Source of the DNA: Synergistaceae bacterium
GTDB lineage: Bacteria; Synergistota; Synergistia; Synergistales; Aminobacteriaceae
NCBI GenBank assembly: GCA_018436725.1
Contig: JAHDKT010000066.1
Coordinates: 23,024 to 87,023, forward strand
Direction: 5' to 3'
Length of the DNA stretch: 64,000 bases
Shown here: piece by piece, positions 1 through 9,539 of the stretch
How positions within the stretch are numbered: position 1 is the stretch's first letter
Layout: the number at the start of each line of letters is the position of its first letter
Notes under the pieces: model-generated
Databases searched by the model: none
What the model was told of the DNA's origin: nothing
The model's input: only the letters and a program-made list of their open reading frames with translations
Position numbers and translations under genes: made by a program

Positions 1-909
1 AAGCCCGACGTATGCATCATCACCACCATGAGCCTGATGAAGGATCTTCGGGAGGCCATGCTCGTGTGCGCCAAGAACGGCGTCAACGCCATCAGTACGT
101 GCGAAGAGGCGTTCTACCCGTGGAACTCTTCCCGCGCCGTCACCGAAGAGATCGACGAACTCGCGAAAAAGAACCACTGCACGATTTGCGGCGCGGGGTA
201 CCAGGACGTCTTCTGGGGCAATCTGATCGCTACGCTCGCTGGAGCGACGCACACCATCCGCACGATACGCGGCAAGTCCAGCTACAACGTGGAGGACTAC
301 GGCATCGCGCTCGCGCAGGTGCACGGCGCAGGACTGACGCTCGACGCCTTCGAGAAGGAGATCGCCTCTGCGGACAACATTTCCGAAGCCGAGCGCAAGG
401 CGCTTATCGACAAAGGAGAATTCCTTCCCTCCTATATGTGGAGCGTCAACGGGTGGCTGTGCGAACGCCTGGGGCTGACTCCCGTCTCGCAGACCCAGAA
501 GTGCATCCCGCATACGCACACGTCCGATCTGCACTCGAAGACCCTCGGCATGACCATCCCGGCGGGACACGCGACCGGCATGTCGGCCGTCGTGACGACG
601 GAGACCGAGGAGGGAGTCACACTGGAGACGGAGTGCATCGGGAAGGTGTACGCGCCCGACGAGTTCGACCGGAACGATTGGACGATCGTCGGCGAGCCGG
701 ATACGCAGGTGGTCATCAACCGCCCGGCGACCGTCGAACTGACGTGCGCGACCATCGTCAACCGGCTGCCCGACGTCGTCAACGCCCCGGCCGGATACGT
801 GACCACCGATAAGATGCCGACCAACTCCTACAGAGTGAAGCCGCTGCATACGTACGTCGACGCCGAAGAGCTTTCCTCGCCGAAGCGGGGCATGTGGCGA
901 GACGAATAG
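1..909 (+). CDS. Dihydrodipicolinate-reductase-like / 2,4-diaminopentanoate-dehydrogenase-like protein (5' end missing)
   Basis: The reading frame is open from base 1 (it begins KPDVCIITT), so this is the C-terminal 302 residues of a longer protein whose start lies before the window. The first visible stretch resembles the end of a Rossmann-fold NAD(P)-binding domain, with a run of hydrophobic residues followed by a GVNAISTCEE segment. The rest fits the C-terminal dimerisation and substrate domain of DapB-like dehydrogenases, the group that includes 2,4-diaminopentanoate dehydrogenase of anaerobic ornithine fermentation. That role would suit an amino-acid fermenter, but the substrate cannot be read from this part. 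No operon partner is visible on the left. A hairpin terminator follows about 40 bp after the stop codon. I am fairly sure of the fold and unsure of the reaction. Confidence 0.6.
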   Translation, partial: KPDVCIITTMSLMKDLREAMLVCAKNGVNAISTCEEAFYPWNSSRAVTEEIDELAKKNHCTICGAGYQDVFWGNLIATLAGATHTIRTIRGKSSYNVEDYGIALAQVHGAGLTLDAFEKEIASADNISEAERKALIDKGEFLPSYMWSVNGWLCERLGLTPVSQTQKCIPHTHTSDLHSKTLGMTIPAGHATGMSAVVTTETEEGVTLETECIGKVYAPDEFDRNDWTIVGEPDTQVVINRPATVELTCATIVNRLPDVVNAPAGYVTTDKMPTNSYRVKPLHTYVDAEELSSPKRGMWRDE

Positions 910-944
910 CGCGATTCCGCGCCGCATCGAGATAGAATTTATTA

Positions 945-995
945 AGAAAAAAAGAATCATTCGGGAGCGCTCTTTTCCCGGGTGATTCTTTTTTC
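945..995. terminator. Bidirectional rho-independent terminator
   Basis: Arms AAGAATCA (952-959) and TGATTCTT (983-990) enclose a second CGGG/CCCG pairing. An A-run lies on the left and a T-run on the right, so it can stop both the rightward dehydrogenase and the leftward pirin gene that converge here. Confidence 0.8.
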
Positions 996-1003
996 AGCGA
1001 CGG

Positions 1004-1846
1004 CTACCTCTTGATGAACGTCCCCTCCTGAAGCTCGCGGAACGCCAGGTCCAACTCCTCGCGGGTGTTCATCACGATCGGGCCGCCCCATGCTATCGGC
1101 TCTCCAAGAGGTTTCGCGGCCATCAGAAAAATGCGAGCCCCCTCTTCGGAGGCCTTGGCGCGGAATGCGTTCCCCTTGTCGAAGAGTACGGCGTGTTTCT
1201 CCGCGACGGCCTCCCCGGAAGGGCCGAAGAGCCCCGCGCCCTGAACGATATAGATGAAGAGCGTCGCCCCGGGATCGGTCTCCAGCAGCCACTCCGCTCC
1301 CGGCGCCATCTCCGCGTCGAGGTAGAGGGCGTCCACGTACTCTCCTCTGAAGGCCCCGTACGTCCCCTTGTAGTTCCCGGAGACGACGCGAATCTTCAGC
1401 CCCTCCTCCGCCACCGTCGGGACGTTCTCCCTGATGATGTCGTTGTACTTCGGTTCCGTCATCTTGTCCTTCGCGGGCAGATTGAGCCAGAGCTGCGTCC
1501 CCAGCATCCGCTCGCTCGCCTGCGGCATCTCCTGATGGAGGATGCCCGACCCCGCCGTCATCCACTGGCACTCCCCGTCGAGGATGCGCCCTTTGTTGCC
1601 GAGGCTGTCTCCGTGCGCGATATCGCCCCGGATCAGATAGGTGATCGTCTCGATCCCCCGGTGCGGATGCCACGGGAAGCCTTTGACGTAGTCCTCGGGG
1701 TTCGTCGAGTCGAAGGCGTCCAGCATCAGGAACGGGTCGAAATCCTGCGTGTCGTTGTACCCGACGACACGTACCAGCTTCACCCCAGCGCCGTCCGTCG
1801 CGGGTTTTCCGGTGACGATTCTGCGGATGCTTCGTATTTCGTTCAT
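1004..1846 (-). CDS. Pirin family protein (cupin-fold, possible quercetinase-like)
   Basis: The 280-residue protein has the typical pirin length and layout: an N-terminal cupin with the metal-binding motif HPHRGIETITY, a later histidine in the ILHQEMP segment, and a second degenerate cupin at the C-terminus. Pirins bind a single Fe or other divalent metal. Bacterial members act as quercetin dioxygenases, as redox-sensing partners, or have unknown roles, so no specific reaction is assigned. A good ribosome binding site (GGAGGG, 9 nt before the ATG) supports the start. It lies 95 bp downstream of the RocB-like gene in the same direction and may be co-transcribed. It ends at the shared terminator. 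Confidence 0.88.
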   Translation of the reverse strand: MNEIRSIRRIVTGKPATDGAGVKLVRVVGYNDTQDFDPFLMLDAFDSTNPEDYVKGFPWHPHRGIETITYLIRGDIAHGDSLGNKGRILDGECQWMTAGSGILHQEMPQASERMLGTQLWLNLPAKDKMTEPKYNDIIRENVPTVAEEGLKIRVVSGNYKGTYGAFRGEYVDALYLDAEMAPGAEWLLETDPGATLFIYIVQGAGLFGPSGEAVAEKHAVLFDKGNAFRAKASEEGARIFLMAAKPLGEPIAWGGPIVMNTREELDLAFRELQEGTFIKR

Positions 1847-1940
1847 AGCTCGTTACCCTCCTTCGGAAACATCGTATGCCGGTTGCGAACCGGGCATTCC
1901 TTTGTTCGTGGAAGCGCTTTGAAAAAGAGAACGGGTTCCC

Positions 1941-3542
1941 CTACAGCTCCCGGACGATGCGCCGGATGATGTCGGGGACGACCCGCTCCACGTCGGGCAT
2001 GTAGACGCGCTCCGTCCACTGATGGCAGTCGCGGCAGCGCGGACCGAGGCAGTAGGCCGGGATGTTCAGCGTCGCGATGGCGTCGAACGGAATGGCGTAC
2101 AGCGAGTCCGGGACGGCCATGTTCTCCATGACGCTCTTCTCCGCCTGCGGATCGGTGCACGACATGTAGCTGATGTCGGCCATCCCCGGAAGGTACGGCT
2201 GCGCCGTCAGCTTCAGCCCGTGCCGCGCCGCCTCCGCCGTCATGCTGCGGAGGAAGCCGTCCGTCTTCTTGTCCAGGTGGTTGTTGCTGATGGCCGGATA
2301 GTAGGGCGGGACGAGCCCCACGGTCACGAACGGCTCCTCGATGAGCGAGCATCTCGCCATCTCCTGCATGTACGCGCCCCCGGCGTCCTGAAGCGTGAGT
2401 TCTCCGAGAAGGACGCTCCGCGACAGCTCGTGGACGAGGCGCTCCCGGATGCTTTCGAAGTCCGAACGCGCACGCCGCGCATGCTCCTCAAGCTCCTTGA
2501 GCGACAGGACGAGCGGACGAAGCGGCAGCCTCGATTCCTCGCGGACCAGTCCGCGGTCCCGCGCGGCGTCGAACGCCCGGTCGTAGCGTTCGATGACGGT
2601 CCAAAACGACGCCTCGCAGATGGCGCGTATCTTCGCGAGGATGTCCGGAGCCGCTCCCTCGCCCAGGAAGAGGATGTTGACCCCGGCCACGGCGTACTCC
2701 GGAAGGGAGACGTCGTAGGTCGTTTTCAGGTCCTTCATGATCTGCACGGCGGGAGGCTGTGTCGCCATCCCGAGGTCCTCCGTCATCAGGTCGGGGTTCA
2801 GGTCGATGTTGCGAGCGATCTCGGCGATCATGCCGGCGGCGTTCAGCCCCTCCACGTTCTGGGCGCAGTGGGCCAGCTTCCCCCTGGCCAGGATGGTGGG
2901 GAGAATCTTTCCGGTTCCCCCTCCGTAGACGGTGAACGCGCCCTCTTCGACGGCCGTGATCTGAGGCTCGGTGATCAGGCAGACGCGGTAGTCCAGCCCG
3001 AAGCGCTCCTGCAGACGCAGCAGCAGCGGCATCATCGCCCGGCATCCTGCGGAGACGTTCTCCTCGTCGCAGACGGCCGTGAAAAGAATGTTGGGTTCCG
3101 GGTCCTCGACCGTGAACAGCGCGTGCAGATTGATGGCCACTCCCGCCTTCATGTCCGCCACGCCCCTGCCGAAGAGCCAGTCGCCGTCCCGGAGGTCCTT
3201 TTTCACCCGTTCGTCGCCGAGGCCCAGTTCAAGCATCCGCGCCTTCAGACGGTCCGGGCGCAGCGCGCACTCCTTCAGTCCGCCGTAGCAGTCGATCTCG
3301 ACGGCGTCGTAGTGTCCCGAGAGGATGATGGTCTTGTCGGAGCGCCCCCGCCGCAGCGCCCAGACCAGCGGCCGCTGCATGACGTCGTCGGTTTCGATGC
3401 CGCAGTACTCCGGAAACTCGGTAAAGTAGGGGTGTTCGTGGATCGTCCTGTGGATTTTATGGCCGAGCAACGCCTCCATCGGCGTCCCGGTGTCGCTTTG
3501 GACGGAGGTCAGTTCGAGCAGGATCTCTTTAATGTCGTTCAT
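1941..3542 (-). CDS. rocB: M20 family metallopeptidase, RocB-like
   Basis: At 533 residues this is longer than ordinary M20 enzymes (about 400) and matches RocB, a protein of arginine-utilisation loci in Firmicutes. Zinc-site motifs are visible: SGHYDAV near residue 95, GRGVADMKAG with the bridging aspartate, and TAVCDEENVSAGC with the catalytic and zinc-binding acidic residues. A dimerisation insert follows. The molecular reaction of RocB is not settled; a dipeptidase or amidohydrolase acting on a basic amino-acid derivative is plausible. The start ATG has GAGGAG 7 nt upstream. It is divergent from the flavodoxin-like gene across a 206-bp spacer. Confidence 0.82.
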   Translation of the reverse strand: MNDIKEILLELTSVQSDTGTPMEALLGHKIHRTIHEHPYFTEFPEYCGIETDDVMQRPLVWALRRGRSDKTIILSGHYDAVEIDCYGGLKECALRPDRLKARMLELGLGDERVKKDLRDGDWLFGRGVADMKAGVAINLHALFTVEDPEPNILFTAVCDEENVSAGCRAMMPLLLRLQERFGLDYRVCLITEPQITAVEEGAFTVYGGGTGKILPTILARGKLAHCAQNVEGLNAAGMIAEIARNIDLNPDLMTEDLGMATQPPAVQIMKDLKTTYDVSLPEYAVAGVNILFLGEGAAPDILAKIRAICEASFWTVIERYDRAFDAARDRGLVREESRLPLRPLVLSLKELEEHARRARSDFESIRERLVHELSRSVLLGELTLQDAGGAYMQEMARCSLIEEPFVTVGLVPPYYPAISNNHLDKKTDGFLRSMTAEAARHGLKLTAQPYLPGMADISYMSCTDPQAEKSVMENMAVPDSLYAIPFDAIATLNIPAYCLGPRCRDCHQWTERVYMPDVERVVPDIIRRIVREL

Positions 3543-3748
3543 CGGTCGTCTCCTCGGAGCTGAATATCGATGTTCTATGTACGGAGTGTAGCATACAAAC
3601 AGCCGAAGCGCACACTCTTTTCCGAGGAGGCGCTATCGTGTATTCTATGATCACGGCGGCGGACGGGAACGCTTCGTCCGCTTTCATTCGCGGATGCCGC
3701 GCAGTTTGCAGTATACTCTATCCGACCATATCTGAAGGAGATGATGCC

Positions 3749-4279
3749 ATGCGCTACATCGCACTGCTCGGGAGTCCCAGGAAGGACGGAAACACGGCCG
3801 CTCTGCTCGCCTCGTTCCTCGAAGGCGCGGCCTCGAAAGGGCATACGGGAAAGAGCGTGTACCTCCACGAAAAAAAGATTTTTCCGTGCTCGGGGTGCAA
3901 CGCCTGTAAGAAAGAAGGGAAGTGCGTCCTTTCCGACGACATGACCGACCTCTACCCCCTCGTCGAGGAGGCCGACGTCATCGTCCACGCCTTCCCGGTC
4001 TACTGGTGGGCGTCGCCTGCGCAGACGAAGCTCTTCCAGGACAGGCTCTACGCGATGGACTACGCGCATTTCAAGGGAAAGCAGCTCTTCCTGCTGATGA
4101 CCTACGGCGGCGAGGATCCCAACTCCGGCCCGCGCCTCTGCGAACAGTCCTACCGCGACATCTGCGAGTTTCTGGACATGCGGTTCCGCGACTGCATCGG
4201 CGTCTGTTCCGGGACCACGCCCGTCCGAGAGAATAAGCGCGCCCTCGAAAGGGCGTTCCTCGCGGGCGCGTCGATCTAA
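3749..4279 (+). CDS. Flavodoxin-like NAD(P)H-dependent FMN reductase family protein
   Basis: This 176-residue flavodoxin-fold protein begins with the FMN phosphate-binding loop GSPRKDGNTAALL. It carries the CSGCNACKKEGKC cysteine cluster seen in iron-sulfur flavoproteins and in the NADPH-dependent FMN reductase family. A further motif, FPVYWWASPAQTK, matches the flavin isoalloxazine contact region. Such proteins reduce FMN or quinones or act in electron transfer in anaerobes. I chose the ATG at 3749 because AAGGAG lies 8 nt upstream; the frame opens further left, but that part is non-conserved. It stands alone, divergent from the RocB-like gene. Confidence 0.85.
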   Translation: MRYIALLGSPRKDGNTAALLASFLEGAASKGHTGKSVYLHEKKIFPCSGCNACKKEGKCVLSDDMTDLYPLVEEADVIVHAFPVYWWASPAQTKLFQDRLYAMDYAHFKGKQLFLLMTYGGEDPNSGPRLCEQSYRDICEFLDMRFRDCIGVCSGTTPVRENKRALERAFLAGASI

Positions 4280-4453
4280 AGGCGAGGCCGGGAGCTACGA
4301 GGCGCGTGAAGAAGCGCCGGGAAGCATATCATATCCATCCTGTGCGGGGGTGTTACGAGATCGCGGAGCAGAGTTCGTCGTAGTGAATGGCGAGTAAGGC
4401 GGCGGTATCCGTGCATCCGATTTCCCGTGGTGTAATAAAGGAGGATTCTCGTT

Positions 4454-5344
4454 ATGTTCAAAAAGATATGTTTCGCGGTGTGCGTTTCCTTTCTTCTTTG
4501 CGGCGCTCCGGTTTCGGCGAACGAGTGGGTCGACATGGGCCCATTGGATGGGTCGGCCGAGGGACATATCTGGTCGAAAGTCGTCGACCAGGTCGGAAAT
4601 ACTCGGGGACGCAACGAAATATGGAGCGTCGCACTGTCGGCGAAGGCGCATATCGAGTTCATCGTGAAATGCCCCGACCCGTACTCTCTGGAGGTCCGCG
4701 TACAATGGAAGGGCGAGTACGGCGATCTTCTCGAATGGACGCTTGAACGGGATGTAGAAGGATTCCGCAGTAAGTTTGAAAACTGGAGTCCGGAAAAACA
4801 GCGCGATATACGGGTCGTCGTCTTTTCCCGCAAACCCTCGACCGATCAGCGCTACCAACTGACGGCGAATCTCTTCGGGCAGGATGGAAAGCTTCTCCCG
4901 AAGGACACTCGCTCGTCGGACGGCGGGCAGGTCAATTTGGCTTTGGGAATGCCGGCAGCGCAAAGCAGCACCTACGCCGGTACAGGCGTCGACCAGGGGG
5001 CGCATCATGCTGTCGACGGAAAGACACGCGGCCGCGATCCGCATGACCTGATCCATACCAATTACGAAAAAAATCCCTGGTGGCGGGTGGATCTTGGGAA
5101 AAGCCGCTCGATCGAGCGGATAAAGATCTTCAATCGAACCAACCCCGGAGTGCAATCCAATCTGGATCTTGAACTGCTGGTCAGTAAGGATGGGCAGAGC
5201 TGGAACAGTGTGTACACGCATAATCGAACGATTTTTGAAGTCCTCGATGTTTCCGTAGGAGGGAGCGGTCGTTATGTAATGGTCCGTCTGAACTCCGAAC
5301 GCGATGCCCTGCAGCTTTACGAAATCGAAGTCTGGGGTCGATAG
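4454..5344 (+). CDS. Secreted protein with C-terminal F5/8 type C (discoidin) domain
   Basis: Residues 1-22 form a signal peptide (a lysine pair, a hydrophobic core, cleavage after VSA). The middle third has no domain I recognise. Residues from about 155 to the end look like a galactose-binding/discoidin jelly roll: NLALGMPAAQSST, then a DGK segment, then WWRVDLGKSRSIERIKIFNR, ending in LYEIEVWGR, which is characteristic of this fold. These domains bind carbohydrate or phospholipid, so the protein is probably periplasmic or surface-exposed and binds a glycan. AAGGAGG precedes the ATG. A terminator follows directly, so it is probably a single-gene unit. Confidence 0.8.
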   Translation: MFKKICFAVCVSFLLCGAPVSANEWVDMGPLDGSAEGHIWSKVVDQVGNTRGRNEIWSVALSAKAHIEFIVKCPDPYSLEVRVQWKGEYGDLLEWTLERDVEGFRSKFENWSPEKQRDIRVVVFSRKPSTDQRYQLTANLFGQDGKLLPKDTRSSDGGQVNLALGMPAAQSSTYAGTGVDQGAHHAVDGKTRGRDPHDLIHTNYEKNPWWRVDLGKSRSIERIKIFNRTNPGVQSNLDLELLVSKDGQSWNSVYTHNRTIFEVLDVSVGGSGRYVMVRLNSERDALQLYEIEVWGR

Positions 5345-5379
5345 AAAGTAACCCGTGCGCACTCCGGCTGAACGGTATC

Positions 5380-5411
5380 GGCCCCGCTCTCCGCGGGGGT
5401 AGTTTTTTTGA
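5380..5411 (+). terminator. Rho-independent terminator
   Basis: Stem CCCCGC (5382-5387) with GCGGGG (5393-5398) is followed by a run of seven T. It ends the discoidin-domain gene. Confidence 0.75.
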
Positions 5412-5483
5412 CTGGAGGTGGAGAGTGTCCGCGGAAGGAAGCTATTTTTCCCGTTCTGCGGGACGGATCAAGGAGGGGAAACC

Positions 5484-6242
5484 ATGTTCTTACGGAGAAG
5501 ATGTGTACTCGCGTTTTTTTTGCTTCTCGTATTGCTTCTTGTCCCCGCGGGCGGCGCGTATTGCTCCGGCGCGCCGTCGCGGGAGCAGCTGCTCGAACGG
5601 CCGGCCGCGGGAGTGATCGCGGGCGCCAACGTCAATGTCCGGGACCGCCCATCGACCAAGGGAAAGAGCCTCGGGCGGCTGGGGGAGGACGGATACTGGG
5701 AGGAGCTTGTCGTCGTGGACGCCGCTCCGGGGGAGGACGGGCAGATCTGGTACAAGATCCTCTCCGAGAAGCTGGGCGAGGGGTGGATGCACGGCCGCTT
5801 CCTCCGCTTCGAGGGGCTCGACGACCCGCTGGGGCGCTTCTTCATGACGCTCCGGAGGGATTTCGGGATCAACCCGGCGATGGCGGAACGTCGGCTGGGG
5901 AAGCCTCTGAAGACCGAACGGAAGACCTTCCGCCCGGAGGACTACCCGGAGGACGTGACGTCTGTCGACCTGCGCTACCCCGGCGGAAGCGTCGTCTTCT
6001 GGATCATGCGGAAAGTCCCCTTCCTGGTGGAAGCGGACTTCGAGAAGGACGTCGCGTTCGGCCCGATCGCCTTCGGCGACGGCCCGGAGAAGGTGGAGCG
6101 TCTGCTCGGCGATCCGCACGAGGTGCGCAACCGCGTCTGGACGTACCATTCCGGGATGCGGCGGGTGCATATCGGCTTCGGCCTCGGCCCGAACGGCGAG
6201 GCCGCGGTGAACCGCCTGATCTTCGAGAGGGACGCGTACTGA
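5484..6242 (+). CDS. Secreted SH3-like domain protein
   Basis: The protein has 252 residues. An N-terminal signal peptide (basic start, long Leu/Val-rich core, then a small-residue stretch) is followed by a bacterial SH3 domain: NVNVRDRPSTKGKSLGRL near residue 50 and a later YWEELVVVD strand. The C-terminal half is unrecognised; it contains an R/K-rich stretch followed by aromatic and acidic residues. Such proteins are usually periplasmic and bind peptidoglycan or peptides. I prefer the ATG at 5484 over an earlier in-frame ATG at 5418 because AAGGAGG lies just upstream and the signal peptide begins there. A perfect hairpin follows the stop. Confidence 0.72.
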   Translation: MFLRRRCVLAFFLLLVLLLVPAGGAYCSGAPSREQLLERPAAGVIAGANVNVRDRPSTKGKSLGRLGEDGYWEELVVVDAAPGEDGQIWYKILSEKLGEGWMHGRFLRFEGLDDPLGRFFMTLRRDFGINPAMAERRLGKPLKTERKTFRPEDYPEDVTSVDLRYPGGSVVFWIMRKVPFLVEADFEKDVAFGPIAFGDGPEKVERLLGDPHEVRNRVWTYHSGMRRVHIGFGLGPNGEAAVNRLIFERDAY

Positions 6243-6243
6243 A

Positions 6244-6283
6244 GATGAAGAGGCGTCGGGATTTTTCCCGACGCTTCTTCATC
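6244..6283 (+). terminator. Long stem-loop after the SH3-protein gene
   Basis: GATGAAG plus GGCGTCGGGA pairs with TCCCGACGC plus TTCTTCATC around a T-rich loop. The stem is strong but no T-run follows it, so termination strength is uncertain. Confidence 0.6.
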
Positions 6284-6637
6284 TGTAAGGGGAAAATCCA
6301 CGGTAGCTTGAGAAGGCGCGTTTTCCGGTCTTGCGTTCAGGCCCGGGGATGTCTGCCAAGAGGGCGAGGATCGTGGCGTTGATATTCCGCGACGCTGCGG
6401 GGAAGCGCCCGTTGTGTACGATCCCTTCGATGCTACAGGCCGCCGCCCCGATCCGCTCCCGATTCACGCTCCCGCTCATCCGTTCGATCGCCGCCCGCTA
6501 TTTTTTCCCAAAAAGATTGACCTGCAACCGTTACGCAACGCGAATCAAGCCGCAATACTTTCGCAACACTCCTATGCTATTGTTCATTCAAAACTTTTCC
6601 ACCAGGGTCTTTTTCGAAAGCGGGGAGTGAATGAGAA
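6284..6637. other. Non-coding region upstream of chemoreceptor gene
   Basis: This 354-bp stretch has only a 99-codon open frame (6331-6630) of unlikely composition with no ribosome binding site, which I do not call. It presumably holds the promoter of the chemoreceptor that starts at 6638. A TATGCT hexamer near 6573 is a weak -10 candidate, but no convincing -35 or sigma-28 site was found. Confidence 0.5.
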
Positions 6638-8737
6638 ATGAAATTTTCCCGAAGCATCGGAGGAAGGATCATGCTGCTTGCCGGAGGGGCTTCGGCCCTC
6701 CTTATGGCGGTTGTGGTAGCGGTCGTGTACTTCACGCTGCCGGACATTCTTCTGCGGAGAGTGCTGGACGGAGAGGCCAGGATCTCCGTGGAGAGCAAGC
6801 GTGATGAAATAGCGCAGTGGTTTTCGAATCTCGAACCCGTCGTGCGCGCAGGCAGCGCGTTGCGCGCCGAGACGTTGAAGACGATGGACGAGGAGTCGCT
6901 CAACGCGATCCTCCTGAGCACTCTCGAACGGGTTCCGTCGGTCTTCGGCATGGCTTTCGGTCTGCACGGCGGGGTAGCTCCCGGATACGATTCCCACGTC
7001 ATGTTCTACGCCTTCCGCGATCAGGAACGACAAGGGAAACCCGCAGTATGGGACATGGATTTCGAATACAACAAGGATATCCCAACCTACGAATGGTTCG
7101 CCGCTCCCCTTGCCGCGAACTCCTCTCTCTGGACGGACGTCTACTTCGACGAAGGCGCCGGGAACGTCTGGATGATCACGTTCTCCAGCCCCGTACGGCG
7201 CGACGGACGAATCGCGGGCGTCGCGACCATCGATGTCGATCTGAGCCAGATACACGGCATTCTGGAGGAAACGATGGGCGCCTCCGGGCGCTATTTACTT
7301 CTGGATCGTTCAGGCCGTTTTCTCTACAACCCTCTTGCCAAGGGGAAGGCTACGATTCAAGAGTACCTTGCCGGATCGGGAGCGGATGCGCGCGACGTCA
7401 TGAAGCCGGAATTCGGAATGGTCGCCGGGGAATTCTCGGGCGCGCTGAAATACCTGTTGCATATCCCGGTGGAAAATCAGAAGTGGACGCTTCTTATGGA
7501 GGTCGATCGGTCGGAGCTGCTCGCTCCGGTGACTGCGCTTCGGACGCGCATCGTGCTCCTGGGGGGAGTCGGCCTCCTCGCGGTGTTGTTGCTCGCGTGG
7601 TGGACGGGGAAGCGAATCGCCGCTTCTTTGAAGAAACTTGTCGCGCTTGCGGAGAGAGCGAGGGACGGGGATCTCTCGATCACGGAAGAACTGTTCGTAT
7701 CGGATACCCGCGATGAAATCGGTCTGCTGGCCGAATCCTTCTCTTCCATGGTGGCGACGCAACGCGAGATGGTGCGCGGTCTCAAACGGAAGGCGTCGCA
7801 TCTGCACGCGCTCTCCGAGGAGACCGCCGCCTCGACTGAAGAGGTCACCAACGCGGCGAACGAGATAAGCGAGAGTAACGCCGAATTGGCCGAGCAGACA
7901 CGCAAAGGGCGCGCCAACGCGCTCGAGTCGTCGCAGATTCTTCTTGAAATGAGCAGTTTGATTCAGATCGCCCGATATTTCGCAGCGAAGGCCGATGAAA
8001 ATTCGGCCGGTATGACGGAGGCCGCCTCGCGAGGTTTGGACAGAGTCCGCAGAGCGATCGACCATATGAGGGACATACAGTCCTCCGTCGAAGAGACGGA
8101 GTCTCTGCTCTCGCAATTGGACGCCTATTCCCAGCGTATCGGCGTCGTGGGCGATACCATTACCGGACTTGCGGACCAGACGAATCTTCTTGCGTTGAAC
8201 GCTGCGATCGAGGCTGCGCGCGCGGGAGAGGCGGGCCGAGGTTTCGCCGTCGTCGCCGAAGAGGTTCGAAAGCTGGCGGAGCAGTCGCAGCGAGGGGCCG
8301 GGGAGGTTGCGGAGCTTGTGGGCAAGATACTGGAGGGAACCCGTTCCGCAGTGCTTTCGATGCGCGCCGGCAGAGAGGGCGTCGAAGAAGGAGTCTCTCT
8401 CGTCAATACCGCGGGCGATGCTTTGGAGCAGCTCGACGGCGCGGTCCGGAGTTCCTTGGACGATCTTCGGAGGATCATCGCCACGACGGGAGAGGATGTC
8501 GCCCAGTCGGAGAAGATCATCTCCCTCATCGACACCACCGCCGGCGTGATGGAGATCACCGACGGGCATGTCCGCAGTCTTGCCGCATCCATGCAGGAGA
8601 CGGCCTCGGCGATGGAGAGCGTCGCGACGGGCGCGCAGGAGGTCAGCGAGACGTCCGAAGAACTGAAAGGAATGACCGAACGTTTCCGTGTGGATGCGGA
8701 AGACGAGTCTTGTTGCAAAGCCTTGGCCTTGCGATGA
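6638..8737 (+). CDS. Methyl-accepting chemotaxis protein with Cache sensor
   Basis: This 699-residue transmembrane chemoreceptor has a first TM helix at about 10-32, a periplasmic double-Cache-type sensor at about 35-300 (with the WTDVYFD and [18 protein letters not shown] segments common in amino-acid-sensing Cache domains), a second TM at about 304-325, HAMP to about 380, and a long coiled-coil signalling domain. The kinase-control tip is present near residues 511-550 ([21 protein letters not shown]). It would signal through CheW/CheA, neither of which is in the window. It is the first gene of a signalling island with an HD-GYP protein and two more receptors. No C-terminal CheR-binding pentapeptide is seen. 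Confidence 0.95.
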   Translation: MKFSRSIGGRIMLLAGGASALLMAVVVAVVYFTLPDILLRRVLDGEARISVESKRDEIAQWFSNLEPVVRAGSALRAETLKTMDEESLNAILLSTLERVPSVFGMAFGLHGGVAPGYDSHVMFYAFRDQERQGKPAVWDMDFEYNKDIPTYEWFAAPLAANSSLWTDVYFDEGAGNVWMITFSSPVRRDGRIAGVATIDVDLSQIHGILEETMGASGRYLLLDRSGRFLYNPLAKGKATIQEYLAGSGADARDVMKPEFGMVAGEFSGALKYLLHIPVENQKWTLLMEVDRSELLAPVTALRTRIVLLGGVGLLAVLLLAWWTGKRIAASLKKLVALAERARDGDLSITEELFVSDTRDEIGLLAESFSSMVATQREMVRGLKRKASHLHALSEETAASTEEVTNAANEISESNAELAEQTRKGRANALESSQILLEMSSLIQIARYFAAKADENSAGMTEAASRGLDRVRRAIDHMRDIQSSVEETESLLSQLDAYSQRIGVVGDTITGLADQTNLLALNAAIEAARAGEAGRGFAVVAEEVRKLAEQSQRGAGEVAELVGKILEGTRSAVLSMRAGREGVEEGVSLVNTAGDALEQLDGAVRSSLDDLRRIIATTGEDVAQSEKIISLIDTTAGVMEITDGHVRSLAASMQETASAMESVATGAQEVSETSEELKGMTERFRVDAEDESCCKALALR

Positions 8738-8821
8738 GCTTCGTCGATCTGCACCTTGAGAGCTGCGGCGCGATCGCAGTCGGAGAACTGGTGTTCCGTG
8801 CATGAAAGGCAGGCGATAACG

Positions 8822-9520
8822 ATGTTCGGAGTCGTTTTATTGAATGCGGCTTTGGGCCGCTTCACGATACTCTGCAGGCGGGAGGCCGAAATCAGGCGTA
8901 CTGTGCATTCCGACGAATGCTGCGTCGTCTGTGTCAAGGAAAGCGGCAATATCCCTCGTGTCGCGACCCCGCTTCTGAGTTCGGCGAATCTACCTCGGAC
9001 GGGACTTTTTCAACCCCTGGGAGATATCGACAAATACGGAGGCGGGCGATATCGGTCCGACGATTTCGAGTTTTTGATCGTCGGGAAAAACGACTTCAGA
9101 GACGACGATGTTCCGTATAATGTTTTCTTGAGCCTGTGCGCCGTCGTCGAGCGCGGAACCGCGCTCGAAACAGCGGAGCTTCAGGTGAATATGCTCGGCG
9201 GGATATCGTTGGTGAACTGCTTCAAAGCCTCCCTGCCGAACGGCTTGGTTTTGAACGAGGAGAATCTGGGGCTTGTCTCCGGCGACGGGAGCTGGTATCT
9301 CGACAGAGTCAACGAAAGGATCGAACTTCGTGTTCCTTCGAAGATGAGAAGCTTTTCGGAGTCGTTTTTTAAAGGCAAAATCCAGCTTCCTGCAACCAAT
9401 CAAGGAGTTCCCGTGATCTTCGGCAGGTCCGAGAACAGGCTTCGTCTTTTTATAAACAGGGCGGGGATTGCGATTCGCGAAAAGAAGGCGAGAAGGACGT
9501 CGTCGTATTCTTCGATCTGA
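8822..9520 (+). CDS. Hypothetical protein between chemoreceptor and HD-GYP gene
   Basis: I do not recognise this protein (232 residues from the ATG at 8822; the frame also opens at 8756). Its amino-acid mix is more natural than any other frame here. It has a DDFEFLIVGKNDFRDDDVPYN stretch, hydrophobic beta-like segments, and a basic C-terminus. No signal peptide, TM helix or known motif is clear. The ribosome binding site is weak. The competing antisense frame is Ser/Arg-rich and looks like a shadow. It could be a diverged sensor or effector belonging to the island, or the remnant of a decayed gene. It ends 19 bp before the HD-GYP start. Confidence 0.4.
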   Translation: MFGVVLLNAALGRFTILCRREAEIRRTVHSDECCVVCVKESGNIPRVATPLLSSANLPRTGLFQPLGDIDKYGGGRYRSDDFEFLIVGKNDFRDDDVPYNVFLSLCAVVERGTALETAELQVNMLGGISLVNCFKASLPNGLVLNEENLGLVSGDGSWYLDRVNERIELRVPSKMRSFSESFFKGKIQLPATNQGVPVIFGRSENRLRLFINRAGIAIREKKARRTSSYSSI

Positions 9521-9539
9521 GCGGCTTGGAGATCCCGTC

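Noticed and set aside
6331..6630. 99-codon rightward frame before the first chemoreceptor
   Set aside because: No ribosome site and unnatural composition.
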